A stretch of 64,000 bases of DNA from the NCBI RefSeq assembly GCF_017353255.1, contig NZ_JAFMYU010000002.1, forward strand, positions 398,897-462,896, written 5' to 3'. The translations under genes were made by a program, and so were the position numbers. This document shows, piece after piece, positions 15,754 to 24,595 of this stretch. Origin of the DNA: Fibrella aquatilis. Lineage in GTDB: Bacteria > Bacteroidota > Bacteroidia > Cytophagales > Spirosomataceae. The notes beneath the pieces are model-generated. The model searched no databases. It worked only from the letters and a program-made list of their open reading frames with translations, and had not been told where the DNA came from. How positions within the stretch are numbered: position 1 is the first letter of the stretch; each line of letters opens with the position of its first letter.

Positions 15754-16764
15754 ATGCCCGCCAACCGCAACGCTCTGATTCGTTACCGCGCCATTGATGC
15801 CTGTCTGACCAACCGGTTTCGGCAGTGGACGCTCGAACTGCTCATTGAAAAAGTAGGCGAGGCACTCTACGAATACGAAGGCATCTTCGCCATCAGCCGC
15901 CGCACGGTGCAGGCCGATTTGCAGATGATGCGCTCAGACAAACTGGGCTACAACGCGCCGATCATAGTGGTTGACAAGAAGTATTATACCTACGAAGACC
16001 CTACCTACAGCATCACCAACGGCCCTTTGTCGGGGCATGACCTGGCGCAGATTGGCGAGGCCGTAGATGTGCTGAAGCAGTTTAAGGGCTTTTCGCACTT
16101 CCAGAACCTGGCGGGCGTGGTGCAGAAGCTGGAGGCGCACGTGTTTGCGGCCACGGCTAATCAGCAGGCGGTGATCGACTTCGAGACCAACGACAACCTG
16201 CGCGGCCTGCCCTACCTCGACCCGCTCTACCAGGCGGTGGTAGAAGGCCGGGCGGTCTGGATTACCTACCAGTCGTTTCGGGCCAAAGAGCGGCAGGTGT
16301 TTCCGTTCCATGTCTGGTGGCTGAAAGAATTTCGCAACCGCTGGTTTGCCGTGGGGGTAACGGGTAACCGGAGCGCCATCACCCACCTCGCCCTCGACCG
16401 CATGGTCGACGTGCAGCCCGCCCCCGACCTACCCTACCGCCCCAACCCCGGCCACGTTCCCGCCCACTACTACCGCCATGCCATTGGCGTCACCATTGGC
16501 GAGGTGCCCACGCTGGAGGTGCTGCTTCGGGTAGACCGGCAGCAGGCGCCATACCTGGAAACCAAGCCCCTGCACGCCACCCAAACCGTATTGGAGCGCC
16601 ACGACAACGGCGATGTGACCATTTGCCTGCACGTGCAGCATAACTACGAACTGGAACGCGACATTCTGGCCTTCGGCGAAGGGGTAGAGGTGCTGTCGCC
16701 GGGTGAGCTACGCGACCGCATTGGCAAGCGCCTCCGCCGGGCCTTCGGGCAGTATGCGGGGTAG
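15754..16764 (+). CDS. WYL domain transcriptional regulator
   Basis: A 336-residue regulator. The N-terminal 75 residues form an atypical winged helix ('AISRRTVQADLQMMRS'), followed by a WYL ligand-sensing domain ('WITYQSFRAKERQVFPFHVWWLKEFRNRWFAVG') and a WCX-type C-terminal extension ending 'LRDRIGKRLRRAF'. WYL proteins respond to nucleic-acid-like ligands or stress signals and often sit next to defence or RNA/DNA repair genes. Its divergent position to the Ro60 gene makes the RNA-repair genes its probable target. An inverted repeat lies 36 bp upstream of its start. Confidence 0.9.
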   Translation: MPANRNALIRYRAIDACLTNRFRQWTLELLIEKVGEALYEYEGIFAISRRTVQADLQMMRSDKLGYNAPIIVVDKKYYTYEDPTYSITNGPLSGHDLAQIGEAVDVLKQFKGFSHFQNLAGVVQKLEAHVFAATANQQAVIDFETNDNLRGLPYLDPLYQAVVEGRAVWITYQSFRAKERQVFPFHVWWLKEFRNRWFAVGVTGNRSAITHLALDRMVDVQPAPDLPYRPNPGHVPAHYYRHAIGVTIGEVPTLEVLLRVDRQQAPYLETKPLHATQTVLERHDNGDVTICLHVQHNYELERDILAFGEGVEVLSPGELRDRIGKRLRRAFGQYAG

Positions 16765-16790
16765 TTATGGGTGCTGGAGGGGATACTGGC

Positions 16791-17750
16791 TCATTTGAGC
16801 TGTAATTCGCTTATGCTGAGCAAATTACCGTCGGGGTCGCGTAAGAAAACGGTGGTGGACTGGCGTGTGGAAACCGGCGCGGAGAGAAACTTAATCCCTG
16901 CCGCACGGAGCCGTTCATACTGCTGACGGAGGCCACTTAGTTCAAAGCCAATGTGGTTATAACCAATCGCTGTAAACGGCAACGGGGCCGAGCGTGGCTG
17001 GGTGGGTGGGTTGTTGAACTGCCAGATTTCCAGCAGCATAGTACCCGTTCGGAACCACGCTGCCCGCAATTTCAGGCTGTCGATATTAGCAATGGCATCG
17101 AGCTTGGGGCTGTTCTGAATATTGTCGATGCGGTTGTGTGGCCCGTGTCCCAGCAGTGTTGTGTAAAATGCCGCCAGCCGGTCAATGTCGGGTGTGACAA
17201 TGGCCACGTGGCCCAGCCAGACTGAATCGGCAAAAGGTGGTTTGTCGAGTTGTTCCAGTTCAAACAAAATGCCGTCGGGGTCATGGGCGTAAGCGTATTG
17301 AATGCCATATCCCCGGTCTACGGGCGCTGTGCCCCGGCTGATGATGCGCCCGCCCGCCGCTTTGGCCTTGCTATATAACCCCGCCGCCGCCCGCGACTGG
17401 TAGCACACGTGGGTGATGCCCGGTCCCTGAATAGGCATGGTGCCCGGCGACGTTGCCGCCCCGTCGAACTGCATCAACTCCACTTGCCCGTTTGGTCCAC
17501 GAAGCAGCGCCGCCCTGCGTGCGGTATGCCGTATGCCGCCTTTTTTTTCGGCCAAAATGGGTTTTGTAACCCGGTAGCGGCGTGTTTCGGTCAGGCCAAT
17601 GGCGTGGGTATAAAAAGCAACGGCCTTATCCAGGTCCCGCACCGACAGGCTCACCCGGTTGATGCCCCGCACGGCTATCGAGTCAGTAACCGGCTGCGCC
17701 GAAGCGAATTTGATAAGGCAGAAAAGGGGTAAGAGGAGGAATAATTTCAT
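16791..17750 (-). CDS. Exported VOC-family (glyoxalase/dioxygenase fold) protein
   Basis: A 319-residue protein with a signal peptide (MKLFLLLPLFCLIKFASAQ) and two vicinal-oxygen-chelate modules, starting at 'GINRVSLSVRDLDKAVAFYT' and 'WLGHVAIVTPDIDRLAAFYT'. Metal-ligand-like positions appear as 'HVCYQ', 'FELEQL', 'HIGFEL' and 'LLSISEL'. The enzymatic activity cannot be assigned. It lies 57 bp downstream of the cytochrome c-PQQ dehydrogenase gene, also exported, so the two probably form an operon acting in the periplasm. The start is set at 17748-17750 by the signal peptide; the frame is open to 17804. Confidence 0.85.
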   Translation of the reverse strand: MKLFLLLPLFCLIKFASAQPVTDSIAVRGINRVSLSVRDLDKAVAFYTHAIGLTETRRYRVTKPILAEKKGGIRHTARRAALLRGPNGQVELMQFDGAATSPGTMPIQGPGITHVCYQSRAAAGLYSKAKAAGGRIISRGTAPVDRGYGIQYAYAHDPDGILFELEQLDKPPFADSVWLGHVAIVTPDIDRLAAFYTTLLGHGPHNRIDNIQNSPKLDAIANIDSLKLRAAWFRTGTMLLEIWQFNNPPTQPRSAPLPFTAIGYNHIGFELSGLRQQYERLRAAGIKFLSAPVSTRQSTTVFLRDPDGNLLSISELQLK

Positions 17751-17807
17751 GGGGTTGGGAGGATTGACCAATGACGCCCGCAGAGCTAAATGACTAATGA
17801 CCAATAA

Positions 17808-19628
17808 CTACTTCACCGTAAACGCCAGCAGGACATTGCCTGCTTTTTCGTTGAATTTGGCGTAGCCGGAATTGATAAATAGTTGATTGCCTACCACCAC
17901 TGGCCCGGCCGAGTCGATGGCACCGCCCCCGGCGGCGAGGCCGTTGACGGCGGTGAAGGATTGGTTGGTGTCGTAGGCCCACAGCACCCGGCCATCGGTG
18001 GTTGAATAGGCGTGGAGCATTCCGTCGAGCGCCCCGCCGAAAACGACACCGGGAATAAGCGTAATCGCCGCCGACAAACCCGGCCCGCAGCCCCATTTAG
18101 TGCCCGGCGGGCAACGATTTTTCTCTATGGCCGACCACTTGATACGCCCATTGGCCACGTCGAGGGCGTGTAGGCCCGGAAAGGCGGGTTTGGCGGAGTC
18201 GGCGGGCCAGGCTTCGCGGTCGTTGATGGGTACGTAGAGTGTTTGTCCGTCGCTGGTCATGCCCCAGTGAACACCGCCCATGATGCCGCCGCGCCCTACG
18301 CGCTGTTGCCAGATTACGGCCCCGCCTGCGTCGGGGTCAAGGGCATAGACCATGCCTGATTTCTGCCCTGCCAGCACCAGGTCGGGCTTTCCGGGGCGGC
18401 TGACCAATAGGGGTGGTGCGCCAAAATCGTAGTCAGGACCGTGCTGATCGGGGCAGTTGGCGAGACCCGGTTGGGTGCAGGCGGCATTCCAGGCGTCCTG
18501 ACTGATGGTCTGATGCACCCACCGAATGGCGCCGTTGGTGAGGGAAAGGGCCACGATGGCGTCGCTGGTGGGGGAGGCGGGGCGGCTGTAGTTCTCGCCG
18601 GTGCCGACGTAGAGTACCCCCCGCTTGGGATCAATAGTGGGACTTGACCAGACCGGTGCCCCCGACGGGCCGTAGGTTTGGGTGCCTGCCGAATTGAGTT
18701 GGCGGGGTGTGGGCTCGTCGGTCATGTACGTCTTCCAGACCAGTGCCCCGTCGTCGGCGGCCAGGGCCACCACGGCCCCGCGGAAGGTGCAACAGGGGTA
18801 TTTGGCGCTGTAGGCGGCCACAACTTCGGTAGAGGAAAGCGGCACAAACAGCCGGTCGCCATACACTACCAATGACCCGGTGATGGTGGCCTGTGCATGC
18901 TCATCGACCCGTTTGCGCCAACGTAACTGCCGTGTTTGCAGGTCCAGTGCGTAGACGTTGGCTTTGAAATCGCTGAAATACAGTCGGTTAGCCAGCCCTC
19001 TTTTGTCAGTGCCAACCACTATGGCTGAGCGTATTTCGGCATCGGCCTGAAACGTCCAGCGGACGCAGCCTGTGGCCACGTCAAGCGCGTATACCGTGCC
19101 GTGCTGACTGGCCGTAAAGAGCGTGTTACCCGCCACAGTAGGCTGCACCCGTGCCCGCGTGGCGTTGGGAAACGCAAAAGCCCAGTTGAGCCTGAGCGTT
19201 CCTACGTTACTTGCCGAAATGCCGAGGTCAGGTGCCGACTGGAAACGCCGATTGTTCAAATCCAGGCCCCAGCTAGTCACACGGCCCTTTTCGGGGCTGC
19301 TGCTTACCAGCGAATCGCACGGCCCCAGGGCCAAACGGGCATTAGGCGAGTCTGTTTTCGAGAGGTAGTCGGCCACCAATTGGCGTTCGGCAGGGGAGAG
19401 GGCAGCCCCCTGCGCCCGCATCACACCCGTTTCCAGGGCCGCTATGATGGCCGCCGACGATAGTTTTTGGAGAGCTTCGAGCCGGGGTGCTTCAGCCACC
19501 GACCCACCGTGACAAACGGCACAATTGGCTTTGTAAATAGCCTCGCCTGTGGGTGGGGCAGGGCGGGCCAGAAACCCCGTAACTGCCATCAGCAAGCCTA
19601 TTGCCACCAGCCATTTTATCGTCTGCAT
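17808..19628 (-). CDS. Cytochrome c-PQQ beta-propeller dehydrogenase (polyvinyl-alcohol-dehydrogenase-like)
   Basis: A 606-residue exported quinohaemoprotein-type oxidase of alcohols. A signal peptide covers residues 1-22, then a small cytochrome c domain with haem motif C36-A-V-C39-H40. The rest is a PQQ-type propeller with repeated 'G..YALD..TG..RW' blades and 'WSSPTIDPKRGVLYVGTGENYSRP'. Cytochrome c before the propeller is the domain order of cytochrome-linked polyvinyl alcohol dehydrogenase; the actual substrate is unknown. A TANNTTTG box (TATGTTTG, minus strand, 19688-19681) lies 53 bp upstream of the start and may be its -7 element. The VOC protein follows in the same direction. Confidence 0.88.
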   Translation of the reverse strand: MQTIKWLVAIGLLMAVTGFLARPAPPTGEAIYKANCAVCHGGSVAEAPRLEALQKLSSAAIIAALETGVMRAQGAALSPAERQLVADYLSKTDSPNARLALGPCDSLVSSSPEKGRVTSWGLDLNNRRFQSAPDLGISASNVGTLRLNWAFAFPNATRARVQPTVAGNTLFTASQHGTVYALDVATGCVRWTFQADAEIRSAIVVGTDKRGLANRLYFSDFKANVYALDLQTRQLRWRKRVDEHAQATITGSLVVYGDRLFVPLSSTEVVAAYSAKYPCCTFRGAVVALAADDGALVWKTYMTDEPTPRQLNSAGTQTYGPSGAPVWSSPTIDPKRGVLYVGTGENYSRPASPTSDAIVALSLTNGAIRWVHQTISQDAWNAACTQPGLANCPDQHGPDYDFGAPPLLVSRPGKPDLVLAGQKSGMVYALDPDAGGAVIWQQRVGRGGIMGGVHWGMTSDGQTLYVPINDREAWPADSAKPAFPGLHALDVANGRIKWSAIEKNRCPPGTKWGCGPGLSAAITLIPGVVFGGALDGMLHAYSTTDGRVLWAYDTNQSFTAVNGLAAGGGAIDSAGPVVVGNQLFINSGYAKFNEKAGNVLLAFTVK

Positions 19629-19800
19629 AAGGGGGTACGTTAAGAAGGGTGAGCGCTGGCTAAAGAAGGATTCATTTCCTCAAACATACCGCTGGCAGAC
19701 AAGGCCTTAGCCGATAGTATAAATTATTTTCAGAACCGGCGCAACCTAAAATTTACTTGGTCCGTATTGCTGGCGAACTCTTTAACCAAACAATCATAAT

Positions 19801-20355
19801 ATGAAGATTAGTATTGCTTCCGCTATTGCCCTGCTTGCTGTCAGCACATTCTCATGCAACAACGCTGACTCTGTCATTAAGCCAAACGCCAGCGCCCGGC
19901 AAGGGTCGTCGGGTGGTGGTGGCACCACCCCAACCCCAGCGCCCACTGGCTCATTGCCCGTTTTGGCACCCAACCCAACGCCCATCAACAACCTTGGCCC
20001 CATTATGCCCACTGGTACCTGGACGGTGAAAACCTATTACCGCGCCTTTACCGACAAAACCACCGACTACACGGGCTACACACTGGTGTTTGCACCAAAT
20101 GGTGTCGTTACCGCTGTTGATAGCCAGGGTAATTCGTACAGTGGTGGCTGGTATGCCACCATTGGCGGTCAGGTAGCCTACTATGGGGGTGCCATTTCTA
20201 TCACGGCGCTGACCATGAACTTTGGCAAGTCGGCACCAAGCAAACTCAGCCGTTTCAATGCCACCTGGAACGTGAATCTGGCCACCACCACGAGTGATGT
20301 TGTGCTGGATAATTTCGAGCCACTGTCGGGCGAACGCGTTGAATTCAGCCTGTAA
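19801..20355 (+). CDS. Hypothetical lipoprotein
   Basis: A 184-residue protein with a lipoprotein signal peptide ending in a lipobox (STFSC, Cys at residue 19), then a Ser/Gly/Pro-rich spacer ('SSGGGGTTPTPAPTG') and a beta-rich domain starting 'GTWTVKTYYRAFTDKTTDYTGY'. The layout resembles lipocalin-like or 'META-like' surface domains, but I cannot name a family. It is followed by a strong rho-independent terminator. Confidence 0.75.
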   Translation: MKISIASAIALLAVSTFSCNNADSVIKPNASARQGSSGGGGTTPTPAPTGSLPVLAPNPTPINNLGPIMPTGTWTVKTYYRAFTDKTTDYTGYTLVFAPNGVVTAVDSQGNSYSGGWYATIGGQVAYYGGAISITALTMNFGKSAPSKLSRFNATWNVNLATTTSDVVLDNFEPLSGERVEFSL

Positions 20356-20408
20356 CCGAGCTAAGAACACCCCATCACCTGGTACACTTACCCTATCTTT
20401 TTAGTCAG

Positions 20409-20448
20409 AAACGGCAAAACCGGCTCAACCAGGCCGGTTTTGCCGTTT
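20409..20448. terminator. Bidirectional rho-independent terminator
   Basis: Perfect 16-bp arms 20409-20424 and 20433-20448 (aaacggcaaaaccggc and complement) with an 8-base loop; A- and T-rich outer ends give a short U-run on either strand. It separates the convergent lipoprotein and GAF genes. Confidence 0.9.
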
Positions 20449-20468
20449 CTGGTTCATTTATTTCCCCG

Positions 20469-20939
20469 CTACACCAGTGCCTGGCTCACGGCCTCGCCGA
20501 TGTTCAGGAGGGCTACTACTTCTTCGTCGGTGAAATCGTAGGGTACGGGTTTAGCAATGCCGAGGGTGCCGTAGAGTTGACCGTTGAACAGAACCGGTAC
20601 GGCAATGGAGCCCTCCACTTTGGTATCCCGCGCCGCTGGCCGCGCCACGCCCGACTCGTCGGTCTGGAGGTTGCAGAGTTGGACCGCCTCGCGGCGTTCG
20701 GCGGCAATACCAGCCATGCCTTTGCCTATGGGGATCTTTTCAATTTTGGGTACAATGAAGGGGGGCAGCCCGGCGTAGGCCACGAGCGTCAGCAGGCCCG
20801 AATCAGGGTCGAGGCGGTGGAGTGTGCCGGTGGTGCAGTCGAAGGTTTGCAGCGTCTGGGCCAGAAAAGCATTCCAGTCAGGCTGGTCGGTGGGGGTGGC
20901 CGGGATCAGCGTATCGAAAATGGGCTGGGTGTCGAGCAT
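20469..20939 (-). CDS. GAF domain-containing protein
   Basis: A 156-residue cytosolic protein consisting of one GAF sensor domain: 'DCTTGTLHRLDPDSGLLTLVAYAGLP', 'IPIGKGMAGIAAERREAVQLCNL' and 'GSIAVPVLFNGQLYGTLGIAKP'. Free-standing GAF proteins bind small ligands; the ligand is not predictable, and the Cys pattern of free-methionine-sulfoxide reductase is not evident. The ATG at 20937-20939 is chosen since homologous sequence starts there. No operon partner; divergent from moaA. Confidence 0.8.
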   Translation of the reverse strand: MLDTQPIFDTLIPATPTDQPDWNAFLAQTLQTFDCTTGTLHRLDPDSGLLTLVAYAGLPPFIVPKIEKIPIGKGMAGIAAERREAVQLCNLQTDESGVARPAARDTKVEGSIAVPVLFNGQLYGTLGIAKPVPYDFTDEEVVALLNIGEAVSQALV

Positions 20940-21057
20940 GGTATTGCTGGTTGCAGTTGGGAAGTAAAGACAGATTGACGGTTGCAAAAGTCTCCTTTTT
21001 TCGGGCCATATTTACCGTCTTAGCAACGATACCCCCGCCCGAACTGTTCTGCTGCTG

Positions 21058-22038
21058 ATGCTTTTCGACAACCACAATCGCCCCATCACCTACCTGCGGC
21101 TCGCCGTAACGGACCGCTGCAACCTGCGGTGCTTTTACTGCATGCCCGAAACGGGGATCAAATACCTGCCCAAGCAGCAACTGCTTACCTACGAAGAAAT
21201 GGAGCGGCTGGTGGCAGTGCTGGCCCGCATGGGCGTGTCGAAACTGCGGCTTACGGGGGGGGAACCCTTCGTGCGGGCGGGGCTGATGGGCTTTCTGGAA
21301 CGTCTCTCGGTGATTCCAGGCCTGGACGAACTACATATGACCACCAACGGCGTACTCACTGCGCCCCACGTGGCCGATATGGCGCGGCTGGGCGTGAAAT
21401 CGGTGAACCTCAGCCTCGACTCCCTCGACCGTGCCCGCTTCCATCAGATTACCCGCCGCGACGAGCTGCCCGCCGTGCTCAACACCCTCGACGAGCTGCT
21501 GGCCCACAATATCCGCGTAAAAATTAACGCCGTGGTGATGGACGGACAGAACATCGGCGACCTCTACGCCCTGGCCGAACTGGCTCGTAATCAGCCCATT
21601 GATGTGCGATTTATTGAAGAGATGCCGTTCAACGGCGAAGGCAGTCATTACCCCATCCTGACCTGGACGCACCAGCGCATTTTAGGGGAACTGCGTTCAT
21701 TCTATCCCGATCTGCAACCTCGCCCGTCGGCACCCCACGCCACGGCCACTACCTGGCAGGCCCCCGACCACGTGGGCACGATGGGCATCATTGCGGCCTA
21801 CACGCGCACGTTCTGCGGCTCGTGCAACCGGATTCGCCTCACGGCGCAGGGCAGTCTGAAAACCTGTCTCTACGACAACGGCGTACTCGACGTGCGGGCC
21901 TTACTGAGAAGCGGTGCTACCGATGCCGACCTGACTGCTGCCTTCCTGAAAGCCTTCGCCCACCGCCCCGCAACTGGCTTTGAAGCTGAGGCCCTCCGCC
22001 CCGAAGTCACCGAGTCCATGTCCACAATTGGGGGATGA
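21058..22038 (+). CDS. moaA: GTP 3',8-cyclase (molybdenum cofactor biosynthesis)
   Basis: A radical-SAM enzyme that converts GTP to 3',8-cyclo-7,8-dihydro-GTP in the first step of molybdopterin synthesis. 326 residues, as usual. The N-terminal cluster binds through C21, C25 and C28 (CNLRCFYC). 'TGGEP' is at 66-70. The second 4Fe-4S cluster uses C253, C256 and C270 ('FCGSCNRIRL...KTC'). The essential GG ends the protein. No other moa/moe genes are in the window, so it stands alone here. Its stop codon overlaps the first base of a 48-bp perfect inverted repeat. Confidence 0.96.
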   Translation: MLFDNHNRPITYLRLAVTDRCNLRCFYCMPETGIKYLPKQQLLTYEEMERLVAVLARMGVSKLRLTGGEPFVRAGLMGFLERLSVIPGLDELHMTTNGVLTAPHVADMARLGVKSVNLSLDSLDRARFHQITRRDELPAVLNTLDELLAHNIRVKINAVVMDGQNIGDLYALAELARNQPIDVRFIEEMPFNGEGSHYPILTWTHQRILGELRSFYPDLQPRPSAPHATATTWQAPDHVGTMGIIAAYTRTFCGSCNRIRLTAQGSLKTCLYDNGVLDVRALLRSGATDADLTAAFLKAFAHRPATGFEAEALRPEVTESMSTIGG

Positions 22039-22148
22039 GTGTATAGTGATGAGTGGTAAGTGATGAACGGTGAGTTTGCTTCCGCCAGCGTAATGCTCTT
22101 GCGGAAGCAAACTCACCGTTCATCACTTACCACTCATCACTATACACT
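22038..22148. repeat. 48-bp perfect inverted repeat between convergent genes
   Basis: Arms 22038-22085 and 22101-22148 are perfect reverse complements over 48 bp with a 15-base loop. The left arm begins in the moaA stop codon and the right arm contains the stop of the DJ-1/PfpI gene (22140-22142), so the element fills the whole convergent gap and enters both genes. The arm words (gatgagtggtaagtgatg, gtgagtttgct) match those at 61-185 and 56838-56937. Likely a bidirectional terminator, yet far larger than needed. Confidence 0.92.
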
Positions 22149-22718
22149 TACCCCTGCCCTCTTGCCTTCTTTCAGGATATTGATGAACGCCTGGTTAAAG
22201 GCGGGGATGTCGTGGGGGTTGCGGCTGGTGATGAGGTTGCCGTCGGTCACTACTTCGCGGTCTACCCAGTTGGCCCCGGCGTTGCGCAGGTCGGTCTGAA
22301 TACTGGGGTACGAGGTTAGTTCTTTGCTCCGCACTACGTCGGCTTCGATGAGCAGAATAGGCGCGTGGCAGATGGCCGCTACGGGCTTTTTTGTCTCAAA
22401 AAAATGCTGGATAAACCGCACCGCCTGTGGGTCCTGCCGGAGGGTATCGGGGTTCATCACGCCGCCAGGTAGCAGCAGGGCGTCATAGTTAGCTGGGTCG
22501 GCACCGGCCAGGGGTAGGTCGGTGGGGAAGGTGTTGCCCCAGTCGGTTTCATCCCAGCCGCGTACTTCGCCGTTTTTGGGCGAAATCAGGTGTGTTTGAA
22601 AGCCTTCGGCCTCCAGCGCCTTCCGTGGCTCGGTCATTTCGACTTCCTCGAAGCCATCGGTCAGCAAAATCGCAATCTTCTTCTCGACGCTGCCGTCGTC
22701 CTGCCGTTGTGGTGTCAT
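22140..22718 (-). CDS. DJ-1/PfpI family protein (type 1 glutamine amidotransferase-like)
   Basis: 192 residues of the DJ-1/PfpI fold. The nucleophile-elbow cysteine is C117 in 'AAICHAP', with the conserved acidic residue in 'DGFEEVE' near residue 25. These proteins are described as proteases, chaperones or deglycases; the precise activity is disputed for the family and cannot be settled here. Its 3' end lies inside the long inverted repeat shared with moaA. Confidence 0.88.
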   Translation of the reverse strand: MTPQRQDDGSVEKKIAILLTDGFEEVEMTEPRKALEAEGFQTHLISPKNGEVRGWDETDWGNTFPTDLPLAGADPANYDALLLPGGVMNPDTLRQDPQAVRFIQHFFETKKPVAAICHAPILLIEADVVRSKELTSYPSIQTDLRNAGANWVDREVVTDGNLITSRNPHDIPAFNQAFINILKEGKRAGVSV

Positions 22719-22809
22719 GATATCGTTGAGTTGGTTTTTTATGACTCAACTAATGTGACGGCAAAGGGTTGGGAAACGGTACTAGGTGGTCTAAAAAGGT
22801 GATTTTGAC

Positions 22810-22817
22810 TATATTTG
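22810..22817 (+). promoter_or_regulatory. Bacteroidota-type -7 promoter box
   Basis: TATATTTG matches TAnnTTTG exactly and lies 18 bp before the chosen ATG of the Uma2 gene. No clear -33 TTG is seen at the usual 19-21 bp, so it is a partial promoter match. It supports the start at 22835 over an upstream one at 22769. Confidence 0.45.
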
Positions 22818-22834
22818 GGGAAACTCAGGCTGAT

Positions 22835-23302
22835 ATGGAAACCAACGCATTCGACCTAATCGAAGAATACCAATCCGAGGACATCATGTCACTAAATCAT
22901 TCTAAACTGATTCACCGCCTTAGCGTGGCACTGGATCGGTATGAAGAAACGTATGATATCCTGCCTGAACTGGAATTGGAGCTGCCCACGGGTAAATGCA
23001 AACCCGACGTGGCCATTTTTCCCAACCTACCCGTCGACTGGCTTAACGACGTGATCTATTACAATCAGCCCCCCATTATTGCTATCGAAATCCTGTCGCC
23101 TAAGCAGGCCTTGACTGATTTAACAGACAAGGCTTATAAGCAATATTTTCCAGGTGGAGTGCAGGCTGTCTGGATCATTGTTCCCACGACCCGCATCATT
23201 CAGACATTGCTACCTGACGGCTCCATTCAAACCATTGCCAGCGGTATCCTGCGTGACCCAGTGACGGGTATTGAATTGGATTTGGGATATCTGTTTAAGT
23301 AG
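22835..23302 (+). CDS. Uma2 family endonuclease (DUF820)
   Basis: A 155-residue member of the Uma2/DUF820 family with a PD-(D/E)XK nuclease fold. The acidic site is visible as 'KPDVAIFP' and 'IAIEILSP', followed by the family signature 'KAYKQYFPGGVQAVWIIVP'. Uma2 proteins are abundant in Bacteroidota and cyanobacteria; their substrates and physiological role are unknown. The start at 22835 is favoured by the promoter box 18 bp upstream. A good terminator follows, shared with the convergent oxidoreductase. Confidence 0.85.
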   Translation: METNAFDLIEEYQSEDIMSLNHSKLIHRLSVALDRYEETYDILPELELELPTGKCKPDVAIFPNLPVDWLNDVIYYNQPPIIAIEILSPKQALTDLTDKAYKQYFPGGVQAVWIIVPTTRIIQTLLPDGSIQTIASGILRDPVTGIELDLGYLFK

Positions 23303-23321
23303 AGCCGATTTGTCAGACCGT

Positions 23322-23364
23322 ACCAAAAAAGCCCGTCCAGACCTGCTGGGCGGGCTTTTTTGGT
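23322..23364. terminator. Bidirectional rho-independent terminator
   Basis: Arms 23322-23335 and 23351-23364 (accaaaaaagcccg and complement) are perfect over 14 bp, with A/T runs giving U-tracts in both directions. It lies between the convergent Uma2 and Gfo/Idh/MocA genes. Confidence 0.92.
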
Positions 23365-23369
23365 GTACA

Positions 23370-24560
23370 CTACACCTCCCGCTCTATAATCTTCCCGCTC
23401 GCTTTTTCTTTTAAAATGAGTTTCTTTTTGCCGTAGTGGGTCATTTCTTCTTTGATCAGGTAATGGTCGGCGTCATACTCAACGGCACCACTAGCCTGGG
23501 TGAGGCCCTCCTGACCGCGCCAGACGGGGAGGTTGACTGGTTCCCACTGTTTGGTCTCGGCCGATTTATAGGCGGCGTCCAGAATGGCGTTGACCACGTA
23601 GCCGTCGTAGAAGGTTTCGGCGGCGTCGCGGCCCTCTTCCACCGCCCGGAACATGTCGGTAAACATGTGATTATAGCCCAGATCATTGACTTCATCGCCC
23701 ACGGGAAAGAGCCAGCCCGCGTCTGATTCGGCTTTTTCAGCCACGTAATCGCCTGCTTTGCCGGTGGTAAACATCTCGAAGCCCGTGCGCAAAAAGTTGT
23801 TGATCCAGATGGTGCCTTCGGTGCCCATGACCTCATCGCGGAGGTCCATGCCACCCCGGAACGTCCAGCTTACTTCAAATTGACCGATGGCTCCGTTTTC
23901 GTATTTAACCAGGGCAATAGCGTGGTCTTCGGCGTCGATGGGTTTCACCTGCGTGGCGGCCCAGCACATGACTTCTACAGGCCGCACGTCTTTGCCAATA
24001 AAATTCCGGGCAATTTCCACGCAGTGGCACCCCAGATCGAGCATGCAGCCGCCACCGGCCTGCTCTTTGTCCCAGAACCAGTCGGAGTGGGGGCCGGGGT
24101 GGGTCTCACGTGACTTGGCCCACAAAATGCGCCCCAGCGAGCCAGATTTGACGGTTTCGAGGGCTTTCAGAAACTTGGGCGAATAGCACAGGTCTTCCAG
24201 GTAGCCCCCAAAAATGCCCGCTTCTTCCACTTGTTGCATCATAGTAAGCGCCTCGGCGGCGGTGCGGCCCAGGGGCTTGGTGCAGACCACGTTTTTCTTG
24301 TGTTTGGCGCAGAGAGCCACCGCCGGGGCGTGGAGGTTGTTGGGCAGGGCAATGCACACCAGCGTCACGTCGGGGTGGGCAATAACGGCCTCCATGTCGG
24401 TAGACTGAAACGTGCAGCCGTAGTCGGCGGCGAATTTTTGGGCGGTTTCTTCGCGGCGGGCGTAGATGGCCACTACCTTGTCGCGGCTGCGCTGCCCTTG
24501 GAGTGATTCGGCATAGAAACGGCCAATGAAGCCGCCGCCGAGCATGGCGATTTGTTGCAT
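23370..24560 (-). CDS. Gfo/Idh/MocA family oxidoreductase
   Basis: A 396-residue NAD(P)-dependent sugar or cyclitol dehydrogenase-like protein. The Rossmann motif GGGFIGRFYA is at residues 8-17, 'CTKPLGRTAAEA' carries the EKP-like catalytic lysine, and 'GGGCMLDLGCHCVEIARNFIG' holds the conserved D/H pair. It has no signal peptide, unlike many family members in this phylum. The substrate is unknown. It is a single gene, convergent with Uma2 and divergent from the acyl-CoA dehydrogenase cluster. Confidence 0.92.
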   Translation of the reverse strand: MQQIAMLGGGFIGRFYAESLQGQRSRDKVVAIYARREETAQKFAADYGCTFQSTDMEAVIAHPDVTLVCIALPNNLHAPAVALCAKHKKNVVCTKPLGRTAAEALTMMQQVEEAGIFGGYLEDLCYSPKFLKALETVKSGSLGRILWAKSRETHPGPHSDWFWDKEQAGGGCMLDLGCHCVEIARNFIGKDVRPVEVMCWAATQVKPIDAEDHAIALVKYENGAIGQFEVSWTFRGGMDLRDEVMGTEGTIWINNFLRTGFEMFTTGKAGDYVAEKAESDAGWLFPVGDEVNDLGYNHMFTDMFRAVEEGRDAAETFYDGYVVNAILDAAYKSAETKQWEPVNLPVWRGQEGLTQASGAVEYDADHYLIKEEMTHYGKKKLILKEKASGKIIEREV

Positions 24561-24575
24561 TTTTTGGAGTTTAAA

Positions 24576-24595
24576 ACGGTCCGCCGCTGCGGTTT
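24576..24595. repeat. Dispersed 20-bp intergenic motif acggtccgccgctgcggttt
   Basis: The identical 20-mer is at 31629-31648. A 19-bp match on the other strand is at 13624-13642, and a two-mismatch copy is at 46458-46476. All four sites are intergenic. Here the flanks ttaaaac / gtttaa extend it into a small palindrome. Confidence 0.7.
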
